A stretch of DNA of 64,000 nucleotides from Tepidimonas fonticaldi (GTDB lineage: Bacteria; Pseudomonadota; Gammaproteobacteria; Burkholderiales; Burkholderiaceae_C): assembly GCF_007556755.1 (NCBI RefSeq), contig NZ_VJOO01000011.1, forward strand, positions 17,669-81,668, written 5' to 3'. Of this stretch, positions 20,267 to 28,322 are shown piece after piece; within the stretch, counting starts at the first letter, position 1, and each line of letters opens with the position of its first letter. Below the pieces are notes generated by a model, which saw only the letters and a list, made by a program, of their open reading frames with translations, ran no database searches and was not told where the DNA came from. A program made the position numbers and the translations under genes.

Positions 20267-21559
20267 ATGACCACCGTCCGCGTCCTCACCGGCATCAAAC
20301 CCTCCGGCACCCCGCACCTGGGCAACTACGTCGGCGCCATCCGCCCCACGGTGCGTGCCAGCCGCGAGCCGGACATCGACAGCTACCTGTTCCTCGCCGA
20401 CTACCACGCCCTCATCTCCACCCACGACCCGGCGCGCGTGCAGCGCTCCACGCTGGAAATCGCCGCCACCTGGATCGCCTGCGGACTGGACCCCGAGCGC
20501 GTCACCTTCTACCGCCAGTCCGACATCCCCGAAATCCCGGAGCTGACCTGGCTGCTGGCCTGCGTCTGCGGCAAGGGGCTGCTCAACCGCGCCCACGCCT
20601 ACAAGGCGGCGGTGGACAAAAACACCGCCGACGGGCGCGACGCCGACGACGGCGTCACCATGGGCCTGTTCATGTACCCCGTGCTGATGGCGGCCGACAT
20701 CCTCATGTTCAATGCGCACCGCGTGCCCGTGGGCCGCGACCAGATCCAGCACATCGAAATGGCGCGCGATCTGGCCTCCAGCTTCAACCACCACTACGGC
20801 GAGCATTTCACGCTGCCGGAGGCCGTGATCGACGAACAGGTGGCCACCCTGCCCGGCCTGGACGGCCGCAAGATGAGCAAGAGCTACGACAACGTCATCC
20901 CGCTGTTCGCCCCGCGCGAGCAGCTGCGGCGGCTCATCATGGGCATCGTCACCGACTCCCGCGCGCCGGGCGAACCCAAAGACACCGAGGGCTCGGCGCT
21001 GTTCCAGATCTACCAGGCCTTCGCCACGGCCGAGGAAACCGCCGCCCTGGCGCGCGACTTTGCTGCCGGCATCGCCTGGGCCGAGGCCAAAGAGCGGCTG
21101 TTCGAGCGCATCGACCGCGAAATCGCCCCCATGCGCGCGACCTACGACGACCTGATGGCGCACCCGCAGCGGGTGGAGGCCCTGCTGCGCGCGGGCGCGG
21201 CCAAGGCGCGCGTGCAGGCCACGCCGTTCACCGCACGGCTGCGCGCCGCCGTCGGTCTGCGGCCCCTGGACGACCTGGCCCCGCCCCCCGCCGCCGAGGC
21301 AACCGGCACCAAGGTCGCACCGCCGGTTTTCAAGCAGTACCGCGAAAGCGACGGCCGCTTCTATTTCAAGCTGACCGACGCCAAGGGCCATGTGCTGCTG
21401 CAAAGCACGGGGTTCGACTCGCCCAAGGCCGCGGGACAGGCCGTCGCCCGCCTCAAGGCCGAAGGCTGGAGCGGCTCCCCGGATCTGCACGCACTGCTCG
21501 AGGCGTACGCGCCGGCCGAACGCATCGATGCTGCTCTGGCCCTGCTGCGCGAGGCCTGA
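20267..21559 (+). CDS. trpS: Tryptophan--tRNA ligase with C-terminal DUF1508-like extension
   Basis: A 430-residue class I synthetase charging tRNA-Trp. The HIGH-type motif is in GIKPSGTPHLGNYVG and the KMSKS motif in GRKMSKSYDN. The catalytic part ends near residue 330, about the full length of E. coli TrpS (334). The remaining 100 residues consist of a linker and a segment reading FYFKLTDAKGHVLLQSTGF followed by a short helical tail. This resembles one repeat of the DUF1508/YegP fold. Such longer TrpS forms appear to occur in Burkholderiales; the role of the tail is unknown to me. Confidence 0.93.
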   Translation: MTTVRVLTGIKPSGTPHLGNYVGAIRPTVRASREPDIDSYLFLADYHALISTHDPARVQRSTLEIAATWIACGLDPERVTFYRQSDIPEIPELTWLLACVCGKGLLNRAHAYKAAVDKNTADGRDADDGVTMGLFMYPVLMAADILMFNAHRVPVGRDQIQHIEMARDLASSFNHHYGEHFTLPEAVIDEQVATLPGLDGRKMSKSYDNVIPLFAPREQLRRLIMGIVTDSRAPGEPKDTEGSALFQIYQAFATAEETAALARDFAAGIAWAEAKERLFERIDREIAPMRATYDDLMAHPQRVEALLRAGAAKARVQATPFTARLRAAVGLRPLDDLAPPPAAEATGTKVAPPVFKQYRESDGRFYFKLTDAKGHVLLQSTGFDSPKAAGQAVARLKAEGWSGSPDLHALLEAYAPAERIDAALALLREA

Positions 21560-21597
21560 ACGCTGCGGGCCGATCGCCCCCAAAAACCGCTCCCTCT

Positions 21598-21618
21598 AGC
21601 CTGCTACAATAGCAGGCT
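21598..21618 (+). promoter_or_regulatory. Perfect 9-bp inverted repeat around the tRNA-Ser -10 box
   Basis: AGCCTGCTA (21598-21606) and TAGCAGGCT (21610-21618) are perfect complements with a three-base loop. TACAAT (21605-21610) lies across the centre, 19 bases before the tRNA-Ser 5' end. No U-run follows, so it looks like a promoter or regulatory site and not a trpS terminator. Confidence 0.6.
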
Positions 21619-21628
21619 TGTCGACCGC

Positions 21629-21721
21629 GGAGAGATGGCAGAGTGGTCGAATGCGCCGGACTCGAAATCCGGTATACGGGTCTTCCCCGTATCGAGGGTT
21701 CGAATCCCTCTCTCTCCGCCA
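21629..21721 (+). tRNA. tRNA-Ser (anticodon CGA)
   Basis: A 93-base tRNA with the long variable arm of class II tRNAs. The acceptor stem GGAGAGA pairs with TCTCTCC, then discriminator G and an encoded CCA. The anticodon loop CTCGAAA puts CGA at 21663-21665, reading UCG codons. The T arm GGTTCGAATCC is standard. A strong terminator follows ten bases later, so it is probably a single-gene transcript. Confidence 0.97.
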
Positions 21722-21729
21722 CGAATCCA

Positions 21730-21766
21730 CCCTTTCCGACGACAGCCGGAAAGGGTTTTGTTTTTT
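21730..21766 (+). terminator. Rho-independent terminator after tRNA-Ser
   Basis: The 9-bp stem CCCTTTCCG / CGGAAAGGG with an 8-base loop is followed by TTTTGTTTTTT. This is a textbook intrinsic terminator on the plus strand. Confidence 0.93.
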
Positions 21767-21831
21767 CAGCGTGGCTTCGTGGGATGGCGGGGAACTGCCT
21801 CGACAAGAGAGGCGGGAGTGCGCACGTTGCT

Positions 21832-21907
21832 TGGTGCCGCTTGTCTGACTCGAACAGACGACCTACCGCTTACAAGGCGGGTGCTCTACCAACTGAGCTA
21901 AAGCGGC
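21832..21907 (-). tRNA. tRNA-Thr (anticodon TGT)
   Basis: A 76-base tRNA on the minus strand. The acceptor GCCGCTT pairs with AAGCGGC, then discriminator A and an encoded CCA. The D arm has AGCTCAGTTGGTAGAGC, and the anticodon loop CTTGTAA gives TGT (plus-strand 21872-21874), reading ACA and probably other Thr codons. The T arm TTCGAGTC is regular. It lies downstream of sspB on the same strand, with its own TACAAT box between. Confidence 0.97.
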
Positions 21908-21941
21908 TGAGCGGGCAACCCGTGCGCAGGGTCGCCCGTCG

Positions 21942-21966
21942 GGCAGGGCTCCATTGTAGCCCTGCC
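21942..21966 (-). promoter_or_regulatory. Perfect 9-bp inverted repeat around the tRNA-Thr -10 box
   Basis: GGCAGGGCT (21942-21950) and AGCCCTGCC (21958-21966) are perfect complements. The 7-base loop plus one stem base contain TACAAT on the minus strand (21958-21953), about 46 bases before the tRNA-Thr 5' end. It could also fold as a weak sspB terminator, but no U-run follows. Confidence 0.55.
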
Positions 21967-21970
21967 GGGA

Positions 21971-22462
21971 TCACTTGATCCGGGTCAGCGTCGGGCGCTT
22001 GCCGCCACGTGCCGGGTGGCCATCACCATCGCCGCCGTCGTGGGCGGTCTCAGCGGGGGCGTCGGCCGGGGTATCGGTCGGCTCACGTGCCTCGTCGCTG
22101 GCCACCACCTGCAGCCGCTGGGACGGCGTATCCGCCGAGGCCGGCTGCGGGGCGGGAAAGGCCATGCCCTGCCCGTTCTCGCGCGCGTAAATGGCGATCA
22201 CATGGTCCACCGGCACCACCACGTCGCGCGGCACCCCGCCAAAGCGGGCCTTGAACTCGACCACGTCGTTGCCCAGCCGCAGGCCGCTGGTGGCGTCGAA
22301 GCTGACGTTGAGGACGATTTGACCGTCGCGCACGAACTCGCGCGGCACCTGCACGCGCTCGTCCACCGCGACCACGATGTAGGGCGTGAAGCCCCCGTCC
22401 GTGCACCATTCGTGCAGGGCACGGATGAGGTACGGGCGCGTGGAGGGCAGATCGGTGTCCAT
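21971..22462 (-). CDS. sspB: ClpXP protease specificity-enhancing factor SspB
   Basis: A 163-residue adaptor that tethers ssrA-tagged proteins to ClpXP. The folded domain (about 1-110) begins LPSTRPYLIRALHEWCTDGG and has TPYIVVAVDERVQVPREFV. A long flexible acidic linker follows. The protein ends KRPTLTRIK, which matches the ClpX-docking tail of E. coli SspB (RPALRVVK). Its ATG overlaps the sspA stop as ATGA, so the two are coupled as in other proteobacteria. Confidence 0.94.
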   Translation of the reverse strand: MDTDLPSTRPYLIRALHEWCTDGGFTPYIVVAVDERVQVPREFVRDGQIVLNVSFDATSGLRLGNDVVEFKARFGGVPRDVVVPVDHVIAIYARENGQGMAFPAPQPASADTPSQRLQVVASDEAREPTDTPADAPAETAHDGGDGDGHPARGGKRPTLTRIK

Positions 22463-23073
22463 CACTTGCGCATGACCTTTTCGGACGGCGTCAGGGCCTC
22501 GATGTAGGCCGGCCGCGAGAAGATACGCTCGGCGTACTTCAGCAGCGGGGCGGCATTCTTGTTCAGCTCGATGCCGTAGTGGTCCAGGCGCCACAGCAGC
22601 GGGGCGATCGCCACGTCCAGCATGGAGAAGTTGTCCCCCAGCATGAACTTGTTCTTCAGGAACACGGGGGCCAACTGGGTCAGGCGGTCGCGGATGTGGG
22701 CCTTGGCCTTCTCGATCTGTTTATCGGTCGGCTTGGGCGTGCGCTGCTCCAGCACCGAGACGTGCGAGAACAGCTCCTTCTCGAAGTTGAGCAGGAACAG
22801 CCGCACGCGCGCACGGTCCACCGGGTCGCCCGGCATGAGCTGCGGATGCGGGAAGCGCTCGTCGATGTACTCGTTGATGATGTTGGATTCGTACAGGATC
22901 AGGTCGCGCTCGACCAGGATCGGTACCTGGCCGTAGGGGTTCATGACCGCGATGTCCTCGGGCTTGTTGTAGAGATCCACGTCGCGGATCTCGAAATCCA
23001 TGCCCTTCTCGAACAGCACGAAACGACAACGGTGCGAATACGGGCAGGTGGTGCCCGAGTACAGAACCATCAT
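22462..23073 (-). CDS. sspA: Stringent starvation protein A (SspA)
   Basis: A 203-residue glutathione-S-transferase-like protein that binds RNA polymerase and supports stationary-phase and acid survival in other bacteria. It begins MMVLYSGTTCPYSHRCRFVL, the usual SspA N-terminal thioredoxin-like domain, then NPYGQVPILVERDLILYES and the helical C-terminal domain. I chose the first ATG of the pair at 23073, which follows AGGAG; a TTG seven codons upstream is less likely. It is separated from petC by a terminator. Confidence 0.95.
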   Translation of the reverse strand: MMVLYSGTTCPYSHRCRFVLFEKGMDFEIRDVDLYNKPEDIAVMNPYGQVPILVERDLILYESNIINEYIDERFPHPQLMPGDPVDRARVRLFLLNFEKELFSHVSVLEQRTPKPTDKQIEKAKAHIRDRLTQLAPVFLKNKFMLGDNFSMLDVAIAPLLWRLDHYGIELNKNAAPLLKYAERIFSRPAYIEALTPSEKVMRK

Positions 23074-23092
23074 GGTGTGTTCGCTCCTCGAC

Positions 23093-23137
23093 AAAAGAAA
23101 ACAGTGGATGGCCGCCTGCCGGCTGGCTCACCCACTG
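23093..23137 (-). terminator. Probable terminator between petC and sspA
   Basis: On the minus strand CAGTGG pairs with CCACTG, with complementary GCC and GGC inside, and TTTTCTTTT follows. It would end petABC transcription just before sspA. The stem is interrupted, so strength is uncertain. Confidence 0.6.
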
Positions 23138-23172
23138 CGCGGACCGCGCGCTGGCACGCGGTCAGATGGGGA

Positions 23173-23943
23173 TTACTTGACGTCCTTCCAGTAGGCGGCG
23201 TTCAAGCGCCAGGCGATGAAGGTGAACACGCCCAGGAAGATCAGCACCCACACACCAAGGCGGATGCGGTCATTCTTGGCGGGCTCGCCCATCCATTCCA
23301 GGAACGCGACCAGCTCGGCGACGGTGCGGTCGTATTCCGCCTCGGTCAGCTTTCCGGGCTTGACGACTTCCCACCCGCGGAAGACTTCCACCTCGTGGCC
23401 GTGGCTGGAGACCTTCTCGAACACCGGCTTGCGCTCGCCCTGCAGCTCCCACAACGGGTGGGGCATGCCGATGTTGTGGAAGGCGACGTTGTTCCAGCCC
23501 GTGGGGCGGTTGGGGTCGCGGTAGTAGCCGCGCAGCAGCGTGTACAGATAGTCGGTGCCGCTGTAGCTCAGTTGCGCGGCGCGCGAGCGGGCCACCAGCG
23601 ACAGATCCGGCGGTTGCGCGCCGAACCAGGCCTTGGCCTGCTTGGGGTCGATCGCGGCGATCATCTGGTCACCCACCTTTTCGGTGGTGAACATCAGGTT
23701 CTCGCGGATTTGCTTTTCCGTCAGGCCGATTTCGGTCAGCCGGTTGTAGCGCACGAACGACGCCGAGTGGCAGCTCAGGCAGTAGTTGGTGAAGATCTTG
23801 GCGCCGTTTTGCAGCGCAGCCAGATCGTTGGTCAGGCGCGGGGCCTTGTCCATCGGGAAGCCTGCGCCTGCGGCGTGCAGCGCGCCGGACGCCCCGAACA
23901 TCGCACCGAGGGCCACCAGACCCGTGGCAATCCATCGCTTCAT
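23173..23943 (-). CDS. petC: Cytochrome c1 of the bc1 complex
   Basis: A 256-residue haem c protein that passes electrons from the Rieske centre to cytochrome c. A signal peptide spans about residues 1-24 (VALGAMFGASGALHAAG). The haem motif CLSCH is in FTNYCLSCHSASF (about residue 55), and the axial Met probably lies in the NIGMPHPLWELQGE region. A C-terminal anchor helix (LGVWVLIFLGVFTFIAWRL) holds it in the inner membrane. It is 20 bases after petB, the last gene of petABC. Confidence 0.96.
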   Translation of the reverse strand: MKRWIATGLVALGAMFGASGALHAAGAGFPMDKAPRLTNDLAALQNGAKIFTNYCLSCHSASFVRYNRLTEIGLTEKQIRENLMFTTEKVGDQMIAAIDPKQAKAWFGAQPPDLSLVARSRAAQLSYSGTDYLYTLLRGYYRDPNRPTGWNNVAFHNIGMPHPLWELQGERKPVFEKVSSHGHEVEVFRGWEVVKPGKLTEAEYDRTVAELVAFLEWMGEPAKNDRIRLGVWVLIFLGVFTFIAWRLNAAYWKDVK

Positions 23944-23963
23944 GGGATTCGACTCCTCGAGTT

Positions 23964-25385
23964 TCAGTGGGCCTGGAAGTTGACGCGGGACGGAACGGGC
24001 TTGAACTCGCCCAGGCGGCTCCACCACGGCATCAGCAGGAAGAAGCCGAAGTAGAACAGCGTGCCCACCTGCGAGACGCGCTCACCCACCGGCGACGGCG
24101 GCAGCACGCCCAGGTAGCCCAGGATCAGGAAGTTGACGACGAACAGCGCGTACAGGTATTTGTTCCAGCTCGGGCGGTAGCGGATCGACTTGACCGGGCT
24201 GTAGTCCAGCCAGGGCAGGAAGAACAGGATGATGACCGCGCCGCCCATCACGACCACGCCCCAGAACTTGGCGTCGATGCTGAGCATCAGCGCGGACAGC
24301 ACCACCGCGCCGCCGAGCAGGCCGCCTTTGCCCACCGGGCCCATGGACGACTTGATCGCCCCCAGCACGGCCGCAATCAGCACCACCGCGACGAGCACGT
24401 ACATCATCTCGGTCGTGGTCGCGCGCAGCATCGAGTAGAACGGCGTGAAGTACCACACCGGCGCGATGTGCGGCGGCGTCACCATCGGATCGGCCGGAAT
24501 GAAGTTGTTGTATTCGAGGAAGTAGCCGCCCAGCTCCGGCGCGAAGAAGACGATCGCCGAGAACGCCATCAGGAACACCGACACGCCCAGAATGTCGTGC
24601 ACGGTGTAGTACGGATGGAAGGGGATGCCGTCCAGCGGCTTGCCGTCCGGCCCCTTGGTGGCCTTGATCTCGATGCCGTCCGGGTTGTTGGAGCCCACCT
24701 CGTGCAGCGCGATGATGTGCGCGACCACCAGACCCAGCAGCACCAGCGGCACGGCGATGACGTGGAAGCTGAAGAAGCGGTTGAGCGTCGCATCGCTGAC
24801 GACGAAGTCGCCACGGATGAGGATCGCCAGATCGGGGCCGATGAAGGGGATGGCGGAGAACAGGTTGACGATCACCTGCGCACCCCAGTACGACATCTGG
24901 CCCCAGGGCAGCAGATAGCCCATGAAGGCCTCGGCCATGAGCGCGAGGAAAATCGCGCAGCCGAAGATCCACACCAGCTCGCGCGGCTTGCGGTACGAGC
25001 CGTAGATCAGGCCGCGGAACATGTGCAGGTACACCACGATGAAGAACGCCGAAGCGCCCGTGGAGTGCATGTAGCGGATCAGCCAGCCCCACGGCACGTC
25101 GCGCATGATGTATTCGACCGAGGCGAAGGCCACGGGGACGCCTGCCGCGTTGAGCGAGGCGTCCGGCTTGTAGTGCATGACGAGGAAGATACCGGTGACG
25201 ATCTGGATCACCAGCACCAGCAGGGCGAGCGAGCCAAAGAAGTACCAGAAGTTGAAATTCTTCGGCGCGTAGTATTCGGACAGGTGCTCCTTGTAGAGCT
25301 TCGACAACGGGAAGCGGTTGTCGATCCAGGTCAGGAGCTGCTCGCCGCGCGACGCGTTGGGGGGGGCTTCCTTGAATTCGGCCAT
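23964..25385 (-). CDS. petB: Cytochrome b of the bc1 complex
   Basis: A 473-residue membrane protein carrying haems bL and bH and the two quinone sites. Haem-ligand histidines are visible in LIRYMHSTGASAFFIVVYLH and SFHVIAVPLVLLGLVVAHI. The Qo-site motif appears as DPMVTPPHIAPVWYF (PEWY equivalent, here PVWY). The protein is longer than mitochondrial cytochrome b, with extra C-terminal helices, as usual in betaproteobacteria. It lies between petA (41-base gap) and petC. Confidence 0.97.
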   Translation of the reverse strand: MAEFKEAPPNASRGEQLLTWIDNRFPLSKLYKEHLSEYYAPKNFNFWYFFGSLALLVLVIQIVTGIFLVMHYKPDASLNAAGVPVAFASVEYIMRDVPWGWLIRYMHSTGASAFFIVVYLHMFRGLIYGSYRKPRELVWIFGCAIFLALMAEAFMGYLLPWGQMSYWGAQVIVNLFSAIPFIGPDLAILIRGDFVVSDATLNRFFSFHVIAVPLVLLGLVVAHIIALHEVGSNNPDGIEIKATKGPDGKPLDGIPFHPYYTVHDILGVSVFLMAFSAIVFFAPELGGYFLEYNNFIPADPMVTPPHIAPVWYFTPFYSMLRATTTEMMYVLVAVVLIAAVLGAIKSSMGPVGKGGLLGGAVVLSALMLSIDAKFWGVVVMGGAVIILFFLPWLDYSPVKSIRYRPSWNKYLYALFVVNFLILGYLGVLPPSPVGERVSQVGTLFYFGFFLLMPWWSRLGEFKPVPSRVNFQAH

Positions 25386-25426
25386 GGTGGTTCCCTAGTG
25401 CGTGGATTCGGTGCAAACGCGGCGGA

Positions 25427-26026
25427 TCAGGCCTTGGGCGGGTCTTCGCCGATCAGCACGACCGTGTCCGAGACGTAGTGGTGCGGCGGCACTTCGAGGT
25501 TGTCCGGCGCCGGCTTGTTCTTGAACACCCGGCCCGCCATGTCGAAGGTGGAGCCGTGGCAGGGGCACAGGAAACCGCCTTTCCAGTCGTCCGGCAGCGA
25601 CGGCTGCGGACCGGGCTGCAGCTTGTCCACGGGCGAGCAGCCCAGGTGCGTGCAAATGCCCACCGCGACGAGGATTTCCGGCTTGATCGAGCGGTGCCGG
25701 TTCTTCGCATACGGCGGCGTCGGATACGCCTTGCGGTCGGATGCGGGGTCGGCCAGTTGAGACTCGACTTGCTCCAGCGACGCCAGTTGCTCCGGCGTGC
25801 GGCGCATCACCCACACCGGCTTGCCCCGCCATTCCACGACGACCTTCTCGCCAGGCTGGAGCTTGGACACGTCCACCTCCACCGAGGCGCCGGCGGCCTT
25901 GGCGCGCTCGGACGGCGAGAACGAACGGACGAAGGGGACCGCAGCGGCGGCCACGCCCGCGCCACCCACGGCACACGAGGTGATCAGCCAGGTCCGGCGG
26001 TCTTGGTCTAGGTTGGCTTCGCTCAT
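25427..26026 (-). CDS. petA: Rieske iron-sulfur subunit of the bc1 complex
   Basis: A 199-residue Rieske protein that accepts electrons from quinol. It has a Tat-type signal anchor (DRRTWLITS, then a hydrophobic stretch to about residue 35). The 2Fe-2S ligands lie in CTHLGC and CPCHGS, with the usual Gly-rich cover. Tat dependence fits the tatABC genes 4 kb away. The start ATG at 26026 gives a compact N-terminus before the twin arginines; no Shine-Dalgarno is obvious. It is the first gene of petABC. Confidence 0.96.
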   Translation of the reverse strand: MSEANLDQDRRTWLITSCAVGGAGVAAAAVPFVRSFSPSERAKAAGASVEVDVSKLQPGEKVVVEWRGKPVWVMRRTPEQLASLEQVESQLADPASDRKAYPTPPYAKNRHRSIKPEILVAVGICTHLGCSPVDKLQPGPQPSLPDDWKGGFLCPCHGSTFDMAGRVFKNKPAPDNLEVPPHHYVSDTVVLIGEDPPKA

Positions 26027-26108
26027 GGGGGAGGTCTTTCTGAAATGCTGGAGCAAGACGGGACGCGCGCACCGCCACCGGGCGGCCTGCGCACAAAAGC
26101 CGCTGCGC

Positions 26109-26114
26109 ATTGTA
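26109..26114 (-). promoter_or_regulatory. Putative petABC promoter -10 box
   Basis: TACAAT on the minus strand in the 132-base gap between pdxA and petA, giving a leader of about 75 bases. The -35 region (TTTGTC-like) is weak. The rest of the gap shows no other recognised signal. Confidence 0.45.
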
Positions 26115-26158
26115 AGGGATCGCCGTTCGGACAAACCCTGATCCGTGACGTCGGCAGG

Positions 26159-27217
26159 TCAAACCGCCGCCGTCGCCCGCCGTGCACGCATCGCCCAGGC
26201 CGACTCCAGCGCCGCCAGTAGGCTGGAGGGATCGGCCAGCCCCCGCCCCGCCAGGTCGAACGCCGTCCCATGGTCGGGGCTGGTGCGCACGAACGGCAGG
26301 CCCAGCGTGGTGTTGACGCCCCGCTCGAGGCCCAGGTACTTCACCGGGATGAGGCCCTGGTCGTGGTACATGGCGACGACCACGTCGAACTCCCCGGCCC
26401 GCGCGCGCATGAACACGGTGTCGGGGGGGTGCGGGCCGGTGACCGCCCACCCGGCGGCCTGCGCGCGAGCGACGGCCGGGGCAATGGCGTCGATCTCCTC
26501 CCGCCCGAACAGCCCGCCCTCGCCCGCGTGCGGATTGAGCCCCGCGACAGCGATGCGGCAGCGCGGCCAGCCCAGCAGCCCGCAAAAATGGTCGTGGGTG
26601 ATGCGCAGCGTCTCCCACACCGCCGCCTCGGTGACGGCCTCGATCGCGGCGCGCAAAGGGATGTGGATGCTGACGAGCACGGTGCGCAGCACATCGTTCG
26701 ACAACATCATGCGCACCGGCAGCTCGGCAGGCAACAGGCCGCGCGCCTGCGCGGCGATGCGCTGCAGCAGCTCGGTGTGGCCGGGCACATCGACGCCGGC
26801 AGCGGCCAGCGCCGCCTTGTGCAGGGGGGCCGTGACGAGGGCGCTGACCTCCCCGCGCAGCGCGGCCTGGGCGGCGGCGATGACGGCATCGGCGGCCGCC
26901 CGGCCCGCCACGGCACTGACCTCGCCAAAGCGCGGCAGCGCCGGAATCGACACCACGGGCCACACGGGCACGCACCGCGGCGGCACACGCCCCGCCTGCG
27001 CCGGCCCGTCCAGCACGGCGATCGGCAGCAGCCCCCCGCCCACCTGCGCCGCCCGCCGCATCACGGCCACATCCCCCACCACCACGCAGCGGGACGACCA
27101 CTCGGGCCAGCGCCGGAACACCTCGGCCACGATCTCCGGCCCGATGCCGGCCGCATCCCCCATGGTGATGGCGATGGGGGCGTCGCCCCCGTCAGCGGAC
27201 AAGCGGGGCGCGTCCAT
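26159..27217 (-). CDS. pdxA: 4-hydroxythreonine-4-phosphate dehydrogenase PdxA
   Basis: A 352-residue NAD-dependent enzyme of the DXP-dependent vitamin B6 pathway. It begins APIAITMGDAAGIGPEI, the family signature. Metal and substrate histidines appear in TAPLHKAAL, DVPGHTELL and MYHDQGLIPVKYLG, and TSPDHGTAFDLAG is the conserved C-terminal motif. It follows the Nif3-like gene with an ATGA overlap. pdxH, the last enzyme of the pathway, lies 18 kb away. Confidence 0.95.
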   Translation of the reverse strand: MDAPRLSADGGDAPIAITMGDAAGIGPEIVAEVFRRWPEWSSRCVVVGDVAVMRRAAQVGGGLLPIAVLDGPAQAGRVPPRCVPVWPVVSIPALPRFGEVSAVAGRAAADAVIAAAQAALRGEVSALVTAPLHKAALAAAGVDVPGHTELLQRIAAQARGLLPAELPVRMMLSNDVLRTVLVSIHIPLRAAIEAVTEAAVWETLRITHDHFCGLLGWPRCRIAVAGLNPHAGEGGLFGREEIDAIAPAVARAQAAGWAVTGPHPPDTVFMRARAGEFDVVVAMYHDQGLIPVKYLGLERGVNTTLGLPFVRTSPDHGTAFDLAGRGLADPSSLLAALESAWAMRARRATAAV

Positions 27218-28017
27218 CAGGCGGGATTGTCGATGTCGATGAAACGGTGTTCGATGCCGAGCTGGGCGGCCACATGCGCGCCAACGGCGGGCGCGCCGTA
27301 GCGCTCGGTGGCGTGGTGCCCGCACGCCAGGAAAGCCACGCCGCACTCGCGCGCCAAGTGCGCCTGGGGTTCGGAGATCTCGCCGGTCAAAAAGGCATCG
27401 GCGCCGGCGGCGATGGCCGCCTCGAAATAGCCCTGCGCCCCGCCACTGCACCAGGCCACGCGGCGAATCGGCCGGCCGTCCCCCGCCACGCAGGTGACGC
27501 GCCGGCCCAGCGCCGCCTCGACGCGGGCGGCCAGTGCCGCCGCATCCGGCGCGTCGCACCCGCCCAGGAAGCCGAGCTGCTGCTCGCCAAACCGTCCCCA
27601 CCCCTCGCCCAGCGGCGCGAAGCCCAGGCGCTGCCCGAGTTGGGCGTTGTTGCCCAGCTCGGCATGCGCATCGAGCGGCAGGTGGTAGGCGTACAGATTG
27701 ATGTCGTGCGCCAGCAGCCGCTGCAGGCGGGTTTTCATCCAGCCGGTGACGGTGCCGCGCTGTCCGCGCCAAAACAAGCCGTGGTGCACCAAAATGGCAT
27801 CGGCACCGACGTCGATGGCCGCTTCAATCAAGGCCAGGCTGGCGGTGACGCCGCTGACCAGGCGGCGGATCGGCCGGCACCCCTCGACCTGCAATCCGTT
27901 GGGGCCATAGTCCTGAAAGCGCGCCGGCTCCAGCAGCGCGTCCAGCGCGGCCAACAGCGCGTCACGGGTGGTGCCACCGGACGCAACGTCCGCGGCGGAG
28001 AGGGGCAGATCCTGCAT
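27217..28017 (-). CDS. Nif3-like dinuclear metal centre protein (YbgI type)
   Basis: A 266-residue member of the Nif3/YbgI family, which forms hexameric rings with two metals per subunit. Metal-site segments are ILVHHGLFW (about residue 75-83), DINLYAYHLPLDAH and the C-terminal CGHHATERYG with its partner glutamate. Members have been called GTP cyclohydrolase I type 2, but activity is unproven, and a role in metal or cofactor handling is only inferred. Its stop overlaps the pdxA ATG. The Nif3 gene beside petABC and a Deg-type protease is common in Burkholderiales. Confidence 0.9.
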   Translation of the reverse strand: MQDLPLSAADVASGGTTRDALLAALDALLEPARFQDYGPNGLQVEGCRPIRRLVSGVTASLALIEAAIDVGADAILVHHGLFWRGQRGTVTGWMKTRLQRLLAHDINLYAYHLPLDAHAELGNNAQLGQRLGFAPLGEGWGRFGEQQLGFLGGCDAPDAAALAARVEAALGRRVTCVAGDGRPIRRVAWCSGGAQGYFEAAIAAGADAFLTGEISEPQAHLARECGVAFLACGHHATERYGAPAVGAHVAAQLGIEHRFIDIDNPA

Positions 28018-28050
28018 GGGCGGATTGTCGCACCGCCCGCGCGCCGATCG

Positions 28051-28197
28051 TCAGGACTTGCCAGCGGCGCGCTCGGACTCGGCCATCTTGCGCGAGAAGA
28101 AGCGGTAGAACCACACCGCCATGACGACGATGAAGGCAATCACCCCCGCGCTCATGAGCCCGTAATCGGTCGAAAAAAGGTCCACAATTGCTTTCAT
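28051..28197 (-). CDS. DUF3149 micro-protein
   Basis: A 48-residue membrane protein with one helix (LMSAGVIAFIVVMAVWFYRFF, about residues 14-34) followed by a basic tail (RKMAESERAAGKS). Length, opening (DLFSTDYGLMS) and layout match the DUF3149 family of betaproteobacteria. Function is unknown. It starts divergently from the DegS-like gene and ends 33 bases before the Nif3 gene. A small membrane partner of a neighbouring envelope protein is conceivable but unsupported. Confidence 0.75.
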   Translation of the reverse strand: MKAIVDLFSTDYGLMSAGVIAFIVVMAVWFYRFFSRKMAESERAAGKS

Positions 28198-28322
28198 ACT
28201 GCGCTCCTGCGTCATTTGAACCGCTTGCCTATTGGAGCCGCGGACGGCGACAGGCGCATTGACCCATATCAACCCTGATGCAAACAGGGGTTTGGCCGGC
28301 GGGCTGCCGGCGGAAAGTGTCC

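Noticed and set aside
25427..27101. A 568-codon minus-strand frame overlapping petA and pdxA in another frame
   Set aside because: It has no family motifs, and it covers the clear Rieske and PdxA genes out of frame.
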